Shown here in pieces: positions 17,749-26,685 of a stretch of 64,000 nt of DNA. The DNA comes from Paracoccus maritimus (GTDB taxonomy: Bacteria > Pseudomonadota > Alphaproteobacteria > Rhodobacterales > Rhodobacteraceae): contig NZ_JANAVZ010000001.1 of the NCBI RefSeq assembly GCF_025195095.1, positions 124,001 through 188,000 on the forward strand. The letters are read 5' to 3'. Below the pieces are notes generated by a model, which saw only the letters and a program-made list of their open reading frames with translations, was not told the origin of the DNA and made no database searches. The position numbers and the translations under genes were made by a program. Every line of letters begins with the position of its first letter. The stretch's first letter is position 1.

Positions 17749-17775
17749 AAAGAGCGGGCGCAAGGCCCGCTCTTT
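17749..17775 (-). terminator. Rho-independent terminator of the porin gene
   Basis: A perfect 11-bp stem (17749-17759 with 17765-17775, five-base loop), followed on the minus strand by TTTCTTTTTG. It lies 25 bp past the porin stop codon. It also overlaps the promoter-proximal region of the YggS gene. Confidence 0.9.
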
Positions 17776-17799
17776 CCATAAGACTTGGTTCCGATTGGA

Positions 17800-18768
17800 T
17801 CAGAACTCGAAGCGAACGCCCATGTCGGCGGTCACGTTCTCGCTGTAGTCACGCTGCAGCGAGGCACCCAGACGCGCACCGCCCAGATCGTAGTTCACAC
17901 CGATACCGAACGCATTGTCGGTTTCGTTGCTGTCGCGGTTGTTGTTCGCGACATAGGCTTCGATGTTGGTCATGCCATCGGCCAGGGTGTAGTCGCCATA
18001 CAGGGCGAAGGTCTGGCCAACGGCGCCGTATTCGCTGTCGTCTTCATCGTTGGTGTCGATGTAGTTCAGGCCGACACGAGCGTTCGGCATGACGGCATAG
18101 CGCGCACCGACGAAGAAGATGTCGTTGTCTTCGAAGCCAGCGCCATTCTGCGTGTAGGCGGCCGACAGTTCCAGAACGTCGTTCCAGGTATAGTCGACGG
18201 CAAGGCTGTATTCCTTGTCGATACCGGCAGGCAGGTCATTCGCTTGGTCGGGGTCGATCATCGAGCCCATGACAGTTGCGCCAGCGATTTCATATTTGGC
18301 GAACACACCAAGGCGATTGGACGTGTCGTTGTCGCTGTTGCCATATGGATCAGCGTCATAGGCGAAGAAGTCGCCAACCACACCGCTGAAACCAACCGAA
18401 CGATCATAGGAACCAAGTTCGGTCGCGTACAGCAGGCCCGAGCTGTCCATGGCGGTCTCGGTGTTGCCGATTTCGACGGTCAGACCGTTCGAGGTCACCC
18501 ACAGCTTGCCAGCGTTCAGTTGGCCGGAGTCGTCGCTGTTCTGGTCCCACTGGATGCGGAAGCGCGCACCGAAATCAACGCCCTGATCAGTCGAGGTCGC
18601 GGCGTCGATGTTCATCCGCAGACGCGAAATGACCTGCGATTCATTTACGCCCGTGTCGTTTTCGTAATAAATCACACCGGTACGACCGTAGCCCGAGATG
18701 GTCACGTCGGCAGCGGCGGCACCGGCGGTCAGAACCAGCGCGGTGGAGGCGATAAGAGCCTTTTTCAT
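17800..18768 (-). CDS. Outer-membrane porin
   Basis: A 322-residue general porin of the Rhodobacter type. A signal peptide (MKKALIASTALVLTAGAAAA) is cleaved before DVTISGYGR, and the last residue is phenylalanine in GVRFEF, the outer-membrane insertion signal. Alternating beta strands and acidic loops (e.g. NDTGVNESQV, DTNDEDDSEYG) fit a 16-strand trimeric porin. The start at 18768 follows GAGGGAAC. A strong terminator follows the gene, consistent with a highly expressed single-gene unit. Confidence 0.93.
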   Translation of the reverse strand: MKKALIASTALVLTAGAAAADVTISGYGRTGVIYYENDTGVNESQVISRLRMNIDAATSTDQGVDFGARFRIQWDQNSDDSGQLNAGKLWVTSNGLTVEIGNTETAMDSSGLLYATELGSYDRSVGFSGVVGDFFAYDADPYGNSDNDTSNRLGVFAKYEIAGATVMGSMIDPDQANDLPAGIDKEYSLAVDYTWNDVLELSAAYTQNGAGFEDNDIFFVGARYAVMPNARVGLNYIDTNDEDDSEYGAVGQTFALYGDYTLADGMTNIEAYVANNNRDSNETDNAFGIGVNYDLGGARLGASLQRDYSENVTADMGVRFEF

Positions 18769-19038
18769 GGTGATGTTCCCTCTTGTCTCTCTGATGCCCA
18801 AACCGGAAGCCCGTCTTGGGTATGCAAACTGTATTCCCCCTTTCGACCTCGCGATGCAACGGATTCAGAACTTCGCCAATTTCTTTCGTGTTTTCTGTGA
18901 TGCACAAGGGCCACACATTGCGGTCTGGCAGTTCCGGGAGGAAGAGGATTCCGGCCCCGCGCGCGCGGTAATGCGCTTGTGGCAGCAGGGCAATCCGCGC
19001 TAAAGCTGCGGGCAACACGATATACCCGGGGGACCCGC
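18769..19038. promoter_or_regulatory. Divergent promoter region, porin / DUF3576 lipoprotein
   Basis: A 270-base gap between two divergent envelope-protein genes. It must hold the porin promoter and leader (about 60 bases of purine-rich leader precede the start codon). I see no further gene or strong repeat in it. Confidence 0.4.
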
Positions 19039-19512
19039 ATGAAAACCGCACGCGCCGCGCACCTGATCGTTGCATCGACCCTTTGCATCGGGCTGGCCGC
19101 CTGTGGTGGCGATAACTCATCCGGCGGCCCAAATCTGGAATCCGATATGCGCCCGGAGGTTCGCGGGACGACGATTTGGGATCTGTTCGCCAACAACGAG
19201 AACCCGAACAATACCGTCGGCGTGAACAAGTATCTCTGGAATGCCAGCCTCGAAGTTCTGAACTTCCTGCCTGTGCAGTCTGTCGATCCGTTCACCGGGG
19301 TGATCGTGACCGGGTACGGCACGCCGCCCGGCGGCGGGCGCAGCTATCGCGCCACGATCAAGATCAGTGATCCGGCGCTGGATGCACGCAGCCTGAAACT
19401 GTCGCTGCAAGGGGCGGGGGGCGCGGCCGTCGCGCCGGGCACGGCCCGCGCGGTCGAGGATGCGATCCTGACGCGGGCACGGCAGTTGCGGATTCAGGAC
19501 GGACGTTTGTGA
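19039..19512 (+). CDS. DUF3576 lipoprotein
   Basis: A 157-residue lipoprotein: the signal ends in the lipobox LAAC, giving a lipidated cysteine at ~22 followed by GGDNSSGG. The body matches DUF3576 (TIWDLFANNENPNNTVGVNKYLWNASLEVLNFLP, then GRSYRATIKISDPALDARSLKLSLQ). The family is restricted mainly to alphaproteobacteria and has no assigned function; outer-membrane assembly is a reasonable guess. It sits directly upstream of leuS and lptE, as usual in Rhodobacteraceae. Confidence 0.9.
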   Translation: MKTARAAHLIVASTLCIGLAACGGDNSSGGPNLESDMRPEVRGTTIWDLFANNENPNNTVGVNKYLWNASLEVLNFLPVQSVDPFTGVIVTGYGTPPGGGRSYRATIKISDPALDARSLKLSLQGAGGAAVAPGTARAVEDAILTRARQLRIQDGRL

Positions 19513-19533
19513 CCGCGCCGCGCTGAGGCGCGG
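19513..19533 (+). terminator. Stem-loop after the DUF3576 gene
   Basis: Seven-base-pair GC stem (19513-19519 with 19527-19533) starting at the stop codon, followed by CCTT but no long T-run. It probably ends or attenuates the transcript before leuS. Confidence 0.4.
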
Positions 19534-19585
19534 CCTTCGGCCACTGGACCCTGCATTCGCCGCCGTATAAACGAAGGCGCGACGA

Positions 19586-22147
19586 ATGATGCCCGAGGTT
19601 CAGAAGATGCCCTATGATCCCGCCACAGCCGAAGCCCGCTGGCAAAAGGCCTGGGCCGACGCCGGCAGCTTCACCGCCATCCGCGACCAGCGGCCCAAAT
19701 ACTACGTGCTGGAAATGTTCCCTTATCCGTCGGGGCGCATCCATATGGGCCATGTGCGCAACTACACGATGGGCGACGTGGTGGCGCGGTTCAAGCGGGC
19801 CGAGGGCTTCAGCGTGCTGCATCCGATGGGCTGGGACGCCTTCGGCATGCCGGCCGAGAACGCCGCGATGGAACAGGGCGGCCATCCGCGCGACTGGACC
19901 TATGCCAATATCGCGACCATGCGCGAACAGCTGAAGCCTCTGGGCCTGTCAATCGACTGGTCCCGCGAATTCGCCACCTGCGACGATGCCTATGTCGCGC
20001 AGCAGCAGGCGCTGTTTCTGGATTTCCTCGACGCAGGGTTGATCACCCGAAAATCGGCGCAGGTGAACTGGGACCCGGTGGACATGACCGTGCTGGCCAA
20101 TGAACAGGTCATCGACGGCAAGGGGTGGCGGTCCGGCGCGGCGGTCCAGCGTCGCGAACTGACCCAATGGTTCTTCAAGATCAGCGATTATTCCGACGAA
20201 TTGCTGTCGGCGCTGGACGGGCTGTCTGGCTGGCCCGACAAGGTGCGGCTGATGCAGGCGAACTGGATCGGCAAGTCGCGCGGGCTGCAATTCCGCTTCG
20301 ACACCGTGGACGCGCCCGAGGATTTCGCCCAGATCGAGGTCTATACGACCCGCCCCGACACGCTGATGGGCGCAAGCTTCGTCGCGCTGTCGCCGGATCA
20401 TCCGCTGGTCCGTGCGCTGGCCGCAGCGGATCCCGCCGTCGCCGCATTCGTCGAGGAATGCCGCCGCATCGGCACCACCGAGGAAGCCATCGAGACCGCG
20501 CCCAAGCTGGGCTTCGACACCGGGCTGACCGTTCGACATCCGCTGGACGCCGATTGGCAGCTGCCGATCTGGATCGCGAATTTCGTGCTGATGGATTACG
20601 GCACCGGCGCGATCTTCGGCAGCCCGGCGCATGACGAACGCGACCATGAATTCGCCACGAAATACGGCCTGCCCATCCGGGCCACCTTCGGCGAGGCGGG
20701 AATGACGCTGGAACAGGCCGATGCGATGGTCGCCAAGGCCCCTTATGTGCCGATGAAATCCGAACCCGTGACCTATGTGCGCGGCTTCGCGGGCGCGACC
20801 GACCAGACCGGCGAGGCCGCCGTGGACGCCGCCATCGCCCATGCCGAAGCTGCGGGCTATGGCGAGGGCGTCACCAAGTTCCGGCTGCGCGACTGGGGCA
20901 TCTCGCGCCAGCGCTATTGGGGATGCCCGATCCCGGTCGTGCATTGCGACAAGTGCGGAACGGTCCCCGAGGCCAAGGAAAACCTGCCCGTCCTGCTGCC
21001 GCAGGATGTCAGCTTCGACCAGCCGGGCAACCCGCTGGACCGGCACCCCACATGGCGGCAGACCACCTGTCCGCACTGCGGCGGGGCGGCGCTGCGCGAA
21101 ACCGACACCATGGATACCTTTGTCGATTCGTCCTGGTATTACGCACGCTTCACCTCGCCGGGCGCGGCGACGCCGACCGACCGGGCCGATGCCGACTACT
21201 GGATGAATGTCGACCAGTATATCGGCGGCATCGAGCACGCGATCCTGCACCTGCTGTATTCGCGCTTCTTCGCCCGCGCGATGGTCAAGACCGGCCATCT
21301 GCCGGACAGCGCGCGCGAACCCTTCGACGCGCTGTTCACGCAGGGCATGGTGACGCATGAGATCTACATGAGCCGCGACGACCGGGGCCGCCCGGTCTAT
21401 CACCTGCCCGAGGATGTGACCGACGGGCGGTTGGCCGACGGCACGGAGGTCGAGGTGATCCCCTCGGCCAAGATGTCGAAGTCAAAGAAGAACGTCGTCG
21501 ATCCGGTCAACATCGTCGAAAGCTATGGCGCCGATACCGCGCGCTGGTTCATGCTGTCCGACAGCCCGCCCGAACGCGATGTCGAATGGACCGCCGCCGG
21601 GGCCGAGGCCGCGCACAAGTTCCTGTCGCGCGTCTTTCGCCTGACCGAGGATGCCCCGGCCGGGGGCGGCGACGATCCTGATCTGACCCGAAGCGCCCAT
21701 CGCGCCATCGCCGAGGTCACGAAATCCATCGAGGGATTCGCGTTCAACAAGGCCGTCGCCAAGCTTTATGAACTGGCCAATGCCGTCGGCAAGTCCAAGG
21801 CCGGGGGCGAATCGCGCAAGGCGGTTCTGCGGATCATGGCGCAGCTGATGGCACCGATGGTGCCGCATCTGGCCGAAGAGGTCTGGGCGATGGCCGGCGG
21901 GCAGGGGATGCTCGTCGATGCCGGCTGGCCCAAGGCCGACTCGGCGATGCTGGAGGACGACATCGTGATTCTGCCGATCCAGATCAACGGCAAGCGGCGG
22001 GCCGAGATCAGCGTGGCCAAGGACATGCCAAAGGATCAGATCGAGGCGATGGTGATGGCCGACGAGACGGTGCGCCGTTTCCTTGACGGCGCCGCGCCGA
22101 AGAAGCTGATCGTGGTGCCCGGACGGATCGTCAATGTCGTGGCCTGA
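19586..22147 (+). CDS. leuS: Leucyl-tRNA synthetase
   Basis: An 853-residue class I synthetase charging tRNA-Leu. The HIGH motif is HMGH (53-56), KMSKS is at 629-633 (KMSKSKKN), and the inserted CP1 editing domain carries [21 protein letters not shown]. Zinc-type cysteines are visible in [11 protein letters not shown] and CPHCGG. The start is taken as the first ATG at 19586; an in-frame ATG seven codons later (before [12 protein letters not shown]) is an equally plausible start. It overlaps lptE by 14 bases. Confidence 0.97.
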   Translation: MMPEVQKMPYDPATAEARWQKAWADAGSFTAIRDQRPKYYVLEMFPYPSGRIHMGHVRNYTMGDVVARFKRAEGFSVLHPMGWDAFGMPAENAAMEQGGHPRDWTYANIATMREQLKPLGLSIDWSREFATCDDAYVAQQQALFLDFLDAGLITRKSAQVNWDPVDMTVLANEQVIDGKGWRSGAAVQRRELTQWFFKISDYSDELLSALDGLSGWPDKVRLMQANWIGKSRGLQFRFDTVDAPEDFAQIEVYTTRPDTLMGASFVALSPDHPLVRALAAADPAVAAFVEECRRIGTTEEAIETAPKLGFDTGLTVRHPLDADWQLPIWIANFVLMDYGTGAIFGSPAHDERDHEFATKYGLPIRATFGEAGMTLEQADAMVAKAPYVPMKSEPVTYVRGFAGATDQTGEAAVDAAIAHAEAAGYGEGVTKFRLRDWGISRQRYWGCPIPVVHCDKCGTVPEAKENLPVLLPQDVSFDQPGNPLDRHPTWRQTTCPHCGGAALRETDTMDTFVDSSWYYARFTSPGAATPTDRADADYWMNVDQYIGGIEHAILHLLYSRFFARAMVKTGHLPDSAREPFDALFTQGMVTHEIYMSRDDRGRPVYHLPEDVTDGRLADGTEVEVIPSAKMSKSKKNVVDPVNIVESYGADTARWFMLSDSPPERDVEWTAAGAEAAHKFLSRVFRLTEDAPAGGGDDPDLTRSAHRAIAEVTKSIEGFAFNKAVAKLYELANAVGKSKAGGESRKAVLRIMAQLMAPMVPHLAEEVWAMAGGQGMLVDAGWPKADSAMLEDDIVILPIQINGKRRAEISVAKDMPKDQIEAMVMADETVRRFLDGAAPKKLIVVPGRIVNVVA

Positions 22148-22655
22148 TCGCCCCTCGCGCCGCGCAGCGCTGCTGGGATTGCTGGTGCTGCCCGCAGCCT
22201 GCGGGCTGACACCGGTCTATGGTCCGGGCGGCGCGGGCACTCGGCTGTTCGGCAAGGTTCGGCCACGCGATCCCCAGACATTCCAGGATTTCAGCTTCAA
22301 CCAGCGGCTGGCAGAACGGCTGGGACCTGATGGCGCCGCGATCTATGACCTGGATTACCGTCTCAGCGTCGGCGTGGTGCCGCAGGCGATCACGCCGGAC
22401 GAGGTCACGACTCGCTATTCGCTGAACGGGACCGCGGATTTCGCGCTGACGGATGCATCCGGCGGCGTGCTGGCGCAGGGCCGTGTCAGCAGCTTCACGT
22501 CTTACTCGACCACCGGCACGACCATCGCCACGCTGGCTGCCGAAGGCGACGCGCGCGAAAGACTGGCGCGGATGCTGGCGGATCAGGTGGTCACGCGCCT
22601 GCTGGCGGCGGCGACAAGCTTGCCGGACACCCAGCCTGTCCGCCCCACGGAATGA
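22134..22655 (+). CDS. lptE: LPS-assembly lipoprotein LptE
   Basis: A 173-residue lipoprotein with lipobox LPAAC and the typical [11 protein letters not shown] start of the mature chain. LptE plugs the LptD barrel that inserts lipopolysaccharide into the outer membrane. It sits between leuS (14-base overlap) and holA (four-base overlap), the conserved leuS-lptE-holA order of proteobacteria. The C-terminal part is helical with a proline-rich tail. Confidence 0.9.
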   Translation: MSWPDRPSRRAALLGLLVLPAACGLTPVYGPGGAGTRLFGKVRPRDPQTFQDFSFNQRLAERLGPDGAAIYDLDYRLSVGVVPQAITPDEVTTRYSLNGTADFALTDASGGVLAQGRVSSFTSYSTTGTTIATLAAEGDARERLARMLADQVVTRLLAAATSLPDTQPVRPTE

Positions 22656-23680
22656 ACCTCAAGGGCGCAGAGATCGCCCGCTATCTGGCGCGGCCCGACC
22701 CGTCCCGACCGGCCTTGCTGATCTATGGCCAGGACGCGATGCGGGTGTCGCTGAAGCGCGCCGAGGCCGTCGCCGCGCTGACCGGCGCGAATGCCGAGGA
22801 AGAGATGCGCCTGAACCGGCTGGCAGGGGCCGGGCTGAGAAAGGATCCGGCCAGCCTGATGGACGCGATCAAGGAAGTGGGGTTCTTCCCCGGCCCGCGC
22901 GTCGTTCTGGTCGAGGACACGCCCGACAGTGCCGCCGATGCGATCGCCGCCGCGCTGCAGGAATGGCGGTCGGGTGATGCGGTGATCGTGGTGACCGCGG
23001 GCGGACTGGCCAAGTCATCGGCGCTGCGCAAGCTGTTCGAGCCGCACCGAGAGGCCGTCGCCGCCCCGATCTATGACGATCCCCCGGGCGAGGACGAGAT
23101 TCGACGCTGGCTGCAAGAGGCGGGACTGAACGATGTCTCGCCCGAGGCGATGCGCGACCTGATCGCGTTGGCCCGCGCACTGGACCCCGGCGATCTGCGC
23201 CAGACGATCGAGAAGATCGGACTTTACAAATACGGTGACACGGCGCCGCTCACCCCGGCCGAGATCGCGTTGCTGGCGCCCGCGACCATCGAGGCCGATC
23301 TGGACGAGTTGCTGCATGTCGTCGCCGAAGGCCGGTCGGATCAGTTCGGCCAGTTGATGCGGCGGATCGAGGGCCAGGGGATCGCGCCGGTTACGCTGGC
23401 CATCGCGGCGCTGCGCCATTTCCGCGCGCTGCATCTGGCCGCGGCGGACCCGCAGGGTCCGGCTGCGGGTCTGTCGCGGATGCGCCCGCCGATCTTCGGG
23501 CCGCGTCGTGACCGGATGGCGCGGCAGGCGCAAGGCTGGGGCGTCGGTCCGCTGGAAGAGGCGTTGTCCTCGTTGCTGGCGACCGATCTGGCGTTGCGCA
23601 GTTCGTCCCGCGCCCCGCAGATGGCGCTGATGGAACGCGCGCTGATCCGTGTGTCTATGATCGCCCGGGGTCGCAGGTGA
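22652..23680 (+). CDS. holA: DNA polymerase III delta subunit
   Basis: A 342-residue clamp-loader subunit that opens the beta clamp. It begins [32 protein letters not shown], the alphaproteobacterial HolA N-terminus, and has the C-terminal collar region with VSPEAMRDLIALARALDPGDLRQTIEKIGLY. It overlaps lptE by four bases and the next gene by four bases, forming one coupled unit. Confidence 0.93.
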   Translation: MNLKGAEIARYLARPDPSRPALLIYGQDAMRVSLKRAEAVAALTGANAEEEMRLNRLAGAGLRKDPASLMDAIKEVGFFPGPRVVLVEDTPDSAADAIAAALQEWRSGDAVIVVTAGGLAKSSALRKLFEPHREAVAAPIYDDPPGEDEIRRWLQEAGLNDVSPEAMRDLIALARALDPGDLRQTIEKIGLYKYGDTAPLTPAEIALLAPATIEADLDELLHVVAEGRSDQFGQLMRRIEGQGIAPVTLAIAALRHFRALHLAAADPQGPAAGLSRMRPPIFGPRRDRMARQAQGWGVGPLEEALSSLLATDLALRSSSRAPQMALMERALIRVSMIARGRR

Positions 23681-24888
23681 CCGAAGCGATGGGCGCGCTG
23701 GTGATCGGCGCGGGTCCGGCCGGTCTGATGGCGGCCGAGGTCCTGTCTGCCGCCGGTCATCGTGTCGTGGTGGCGGAGGCGATGCCGACGCCTGCGCGGA
23801 AATTCCTGATGGCTGGAAAATCCGGGCTGAACCTGACGAAGGACGAGCCCTTGCCCGCCTTCGCCCGGCGTTTCGCCGTCGGCAGCGGGGGCTGTCCGCC
23901 CCCGCACCCCCAAGGATATTTCACCAAGGAAGAACACGCATTCGGACCCCAGGCCGTTCGTGCCTGGGCGCGGGGTCTGGGGGTCGATCTGTTTACCGGA
24001 TCGACCGGGCGGGTGTTTCCGGTCGGCATGAAGGCCTCGCCATTGCTGCGGGCGTGGCTGGCGCGGCTGCGCGGCGCCGGGGTGGAGTTGCGGACGCGCT
24101 GGCGCTGGGTCGGGCTTGAGGGCGGCTTTTGTTTTGACACGCCCGAAGGGCAGCGCGTGCTGACGCCGCAAGTCGCCGTGCTTGCGCTGGGTGGGGCAAG
24201 CTGGCCGCGGCTGGGATCGGATGCCGGCTGGGTGCCGATGCTGCGGTCGGCGGGCGTTGGCGTGGCCCAGTTCCGGCCCGCGAACATGGGGTTTCGAGTC
24301 GATTGGTCGCCTCAGATGGCCCGGCATTTCGGCTGTGCGGTCAAGGGTACCGCGATCCGGGCGGATGGTCAGGTCAGCCGGGGCGAATGGGTGATTTCCC
24401 GGCAGGGGATCGAAGGCGGTGGCATCTATGAGGTCGCCGCCGCGATTCGCGACGGCGCGCGGGCCTGCGTCGATCTGGCGCCGGATCTGGATGACACCGT
24501 CCTTGCGGCACGATTCGGCCGTCCGAAGGACAAGCTGTCGGTCGGCAAATGGCTGCGTCGTATTCTGGGCGATCCGGTCAAGGTAGCCCTGCTGCTGGAA
24601 TGGGGCCGACCCTGGCCCGATGACGCCCGGGCTTGGGCTGCGCGCGCGAAGGCGCTGCCTCTGAACCATCACGGACCGATGGGGCTGGACCGGGCGATTT
24701 CGTCGGCCGGTGGGATAGACTGGTCCGCGGTCACCGACGAACTGGAACTGCGTGCCTTGCCGGGCGTGTTCGCGGCGGGCGAGATGCTGGATTGGGAAGC
24801 GCCGACCGGCGGCTATCTGTTGACCGGATGCCTTGCGACCGGGCGAATCGCGGGTCAGGCGGCGGCGCGCCGTCTGGACGCCGCGTGA
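23677..24888 (+). CDS. TIGR03862-type FAD-dependent flavoprotein (HI0933-like)
   Basis: A 403-residue flavoprotein of unknown reaction. The dinucleotide-binding motif GAGPAGLMAAEVL starts at residue 11; family signatures include ARKFLMAGKSGLNLTKDEPL, STGRVFPVGMKASPLLRAWL and the C-terminal GEMLDWEAPTGGYLLTGCLATGR. The start is GTG overlapping holA, with an alternative ATG four codons later. Residues ~69-87 (SGGCPPPHPQGYFTKEEH region) look like a palindromic intergenic repeat read in frame (see findings). The gene is convergent with a glutathione transferase. Confidence 0.9.
   Translation: MTEAMGALVIGAGPAGLMAAEVLSAAGHRVVVAEAMPTPARKFLMAGKSGLNLTKDEPLPAFARRFAVGSGGCPPPHPQGYFTKEEHAFGPQAVRAWARGLGVDLFTGSTGRVFPVGMKASPLLRAWLARLRGAGVELRTRWRWVGLEGGFCFDTPEGQRVLTPQVAVLALGGASWPRLGSDAGWVPMLRSAGVGVAQFRPANMGFRVDWSPQMARHFGCAVKGTAIRADGQVSRGEWVISRQGIEGGGIYEVAAAIRDGARACVDLAPDLDDTVLAARFGRPKDKLSVGKWLRRILGDPVKVALLLEWGRPWPDDARAWAARAKALPLNHHGPMGLDRAISSAGGIDWSAVTDELELRALPGVFAAGEMLDWEAPTGGYLLTGCLATGRIAGQAAARRLDAA
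23881..23938 (+). repeat. Palindromic repeat unit embedded in the flavoprotein gene
   Basis: The stretch has a GGGGGC-GCCCCC hairpin followed by CCCCCAAGGATATTTC and a purine-rich AAGGAAGAA tail. Similar elements lie in gaps at 28176-28258 and 30474-30540. Here it is in frame and adds about 18 residues. Confidence 0.5.
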
Positions 24889-24940
24889 CGGCGAAGGCTT
24901 CTGCTGGACAGTGCCCGTTGCCCGTCGGGCGCCATCGGCC

Positions 24941-25528
24941 TCAAAGCGCGGCGGCGCGCTGAAAAGCCGGTCGTTGCCGCATCCGGTCAAGGAAATCGGT
25001 GAGTCGAGTTTCGACGACCGGAAATCTTGCCGTCAGCGCCCAGGTCAGGCAATGCGCCAGGATCAGGTCGGGCACCGTCATCTTGTCACCCATCACGAAG
25101 GCGCCCTCGCCGATCCTGTGGACCAGGGTCTTCTGGCTGCGTTCGAATTCCCAGCGCAGCGTGTTCTTGATCGCGCTGAGGCGCATTTCCTCGGGCAGCA
25201 CGAAGCTGTGGCGCGCAGCCAGCCAAAGCGCGGCGTCGAATTCGTCCAGCAGAAACTGCGTCAGGCTGTCCTGCCGGGCCCGGTCCAGCGTGCCGGCGGG
25301 ATAGGTCAGATCGCCGTGACGATCGGTCAGATAGGTCAGGATGGCGGTCGAATCTGTGATCGGCGTGCCATCGTCGATCAGCACCGGCACCTTGCCGGCA
25401 GGATTGAAGGCCACCACGCCTTCGCCGTGGGGATTGGCGGGAACGTGGCGGTAGGGCTGACCCAGCTCTTCCAGAAGCCACAGAACGCGGAAAGCGCGAC
25501 TGTTCGATGTGCCGATGACGGTGTACAT
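24941..25528 (-). CDS. Glutathione S-transferase family protein
   Basis: A 195-residue GST. The N-terminal thioredoxin-like domain starts MYTVIGTSNSRAFRVLWLLEEL and contains the glutathione-binding NPAGKVPVLIDDGTPITDSTAILTYL. The C-terminal helical domain includes MGDKMTVPDLILAHCLTWA with the conserved N-capping aspartate. The serine/asparagine at TSNS is the likely catalytic site. Substrate unknown. The thioesterase gene lies downstream of its start in the opposite order on the same strand, 10 bp apart. Confidence 0.9.
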   Translation of the reverse strand: MYTVIGTSNSRAFRVLWLLEELGQPYRHVPANPHGEGVVAFNPAGKVPVLIDDGTPITDSTAILTYLTDRHGDLTYPAGTLDRARQDSLTQFLLDEFDAALWLAARHSFVLPEEMRLSAIKNTLRWEFERSQKTLVHRIGEGAFVMGDKMTVPDLILAHCLTWALTARFPVVETRLTDFLDRMRQRPAFQRAAAL

Positions 25529-25537
25529 GCGCGCCCC

Positions 25538-25957
25538 TTATCCGGCCCAGTCCAGGATCAGCTGGGTCTGGGTCACGATCGCCGCAACCTTGCCGTCACC
25601 GCGCGTGACGGTGGTTTGCCAGACCTGCGTGGTGCGGCCGCGATGCAGTGGTTCGCAGACCGCGCGCGCAGTATCCCCCAACCGGATCGGGCGCAGGAAA
25701 TTGGTCTTGCTTTCGACCGTTGTCGTGCTGCGGCCTGCGGGAAGGTTCAGGAACGTGGCGGTGCCGCCGGCATTGTCGGCAAGCCCCATGATCGCGCCGC
25801 CATGCAGGACACCGTTGCGGTTGGCCAGATCCTGGGTCACCTGCATGTCGAACACCACCCGCTCGGGCGTCGACTCGACAAGCCTGGCGCCCAGATGCCG
25901 GGCAAAATCCGGCTGCGCCTCGGCCACCGCCTGCAAACCCGTCGCGTCATCCTGCAT
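25538..25957 (-). CDS. PaaI-type hotdog thioesterase
   Basis: A 139-residue hotdog-fold thioesterase with the PaaI/YbgC-like core NRNGVLHGGAIMGLADNAGGTATFLNLP, where HGG and the aspartate in ADNAG are the active-site positions. The start at 25957 follows AAGGGG; the frame reads far upstream into the transglycosylase gene but that is not coding. It probably hydrolyses an acyl-CoA. It is nine bases upstream of the GST gene, in the same direction. Confidence 0.88.
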   Translation of the reverse strand: MQDDATGLQAVAEAQPDFARHLGARLVESTPERVVFDMQVTQDLANRNGVLHGGAIMGLADNAGGTATFLNLPAGRSTTTVESKTNFLRPIRLGDTARAVCEPLHRGRTTQVWQTTVTRGDGKVAAIVTQTQLILDWAG

Positions 25958-26033
25958 CGGCTGCCCCCTTATCCGCTGCGATCCATAACGACGCGGAATC
26001 GAGGGCTTGGCAAGGGTCGGGATGCGGCCGGGA

Positions 26034-26615
26034 TCACGCCTTGCCGCAGGACACCAGCTGCGCGCGATACATCTGCGCGCGCTGGCCGACCTGCCCCGAA
26101 ACCCTGACCAGCCAGCTTTTGCCAAGATAGGACCGGCGTGCATAGCCCGACCGCCCCTCGTGATAGGCCAGATACTGCGAGGTGGCGTCCCATTTGGACA
26201 GGCCAAGCATCCGCGACGATCCATCCATGTACCAGCCCATGAAATCAGTAGCATCGTTGATGTCGTTGCGCCGCGCGCGGCGGTTGCCGGTCTCCTGGAC
26301 ATATTCTTCCCAGGTGCCGTCCAGCGCCTGGCTGTAACCATAGGCGCTGCTTTGCCGTCCGATGGGAATGACACCCAGCGCATATTGATGTGGCGTGCGG
26401 GCGTCGCCGATGAATTTCGATTCCTGGTGGATCGCGGCCATCTGCACATGGACGGGGATACCCCAGCGCCGCTCGGTCTTTTTCATCGCGCGCAGATAGG
26501 CGGGCCGCTCGGCCACGATCGCGCAGGCATTGTCCAGATTGCGGGGGGCCTTGAAGTCGCCGCCGCCACACGATGCGACCAGCCCGACGATCGCCAGTTT
26601 CAGAAACCTGTTCAT
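26034..26615 (-). CDS. Lytic transglycosylase-like lipoprotein
   Basis: A 193-residue lipoprotein with signal MNRFLKLAIVGLVASCGGG (lipobox VASC). The body matches the SLT lysozyme-like fold: catalytic glutamate in MAAIHQESKFIGDARTP, then GYSQALDGTWEEYVQETG and the tail YLAYHEGRSGYARRSYLGKSWL. It should cleave the glycan strands of peptidoglycan. The start at 26615 follows AGAGGGCAGG; that site adjoins a 17-bp perfect hairpin (26621-26664). Confidence 0.88.
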   Translation of the reverse strand: MNRFLKLAIVGLVASCGGGDFKAPRNLDNACAIVAERPAYLRAMKKTERRWGIPVHVQMAAIHQESKFIGDARTPHQYALGVIPIGRQSSAYGYSQALDGTWEEYVQETGNRRARRNDINDATDFMGWYMDGSSRMLGLSKWDATSQYLAYHEGRSGYARRSYLGKSWLVRVSGQVGQRAQMYRAQLVSCGKA

Positions 26616-26620
26616 CCTGC

Positions 26621-26664
26621 CCTCTTGTCGTTTTCCCGCGATACTAGGGGAAAACGACAAGAGG
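26621..26664. repeat. Perfect 17-bp inverted repeat between glpK and the transglycosylase gene
   Basis: Arms 26621-26637 and 26648-26664 are perfect complements with a ten-base spacer. It lies 22 bp past the glpK stop and ends six bases before the transglycosylase start codon, so one arm reaches its ribosome binding site. There is no T-run. It may end glpK transcripts, protect their 3' ends, or control translation of the next gene. Confidence 0.7.
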
Positions 26665-26685
26665 TGAAATCACAAACCCGGAAGG

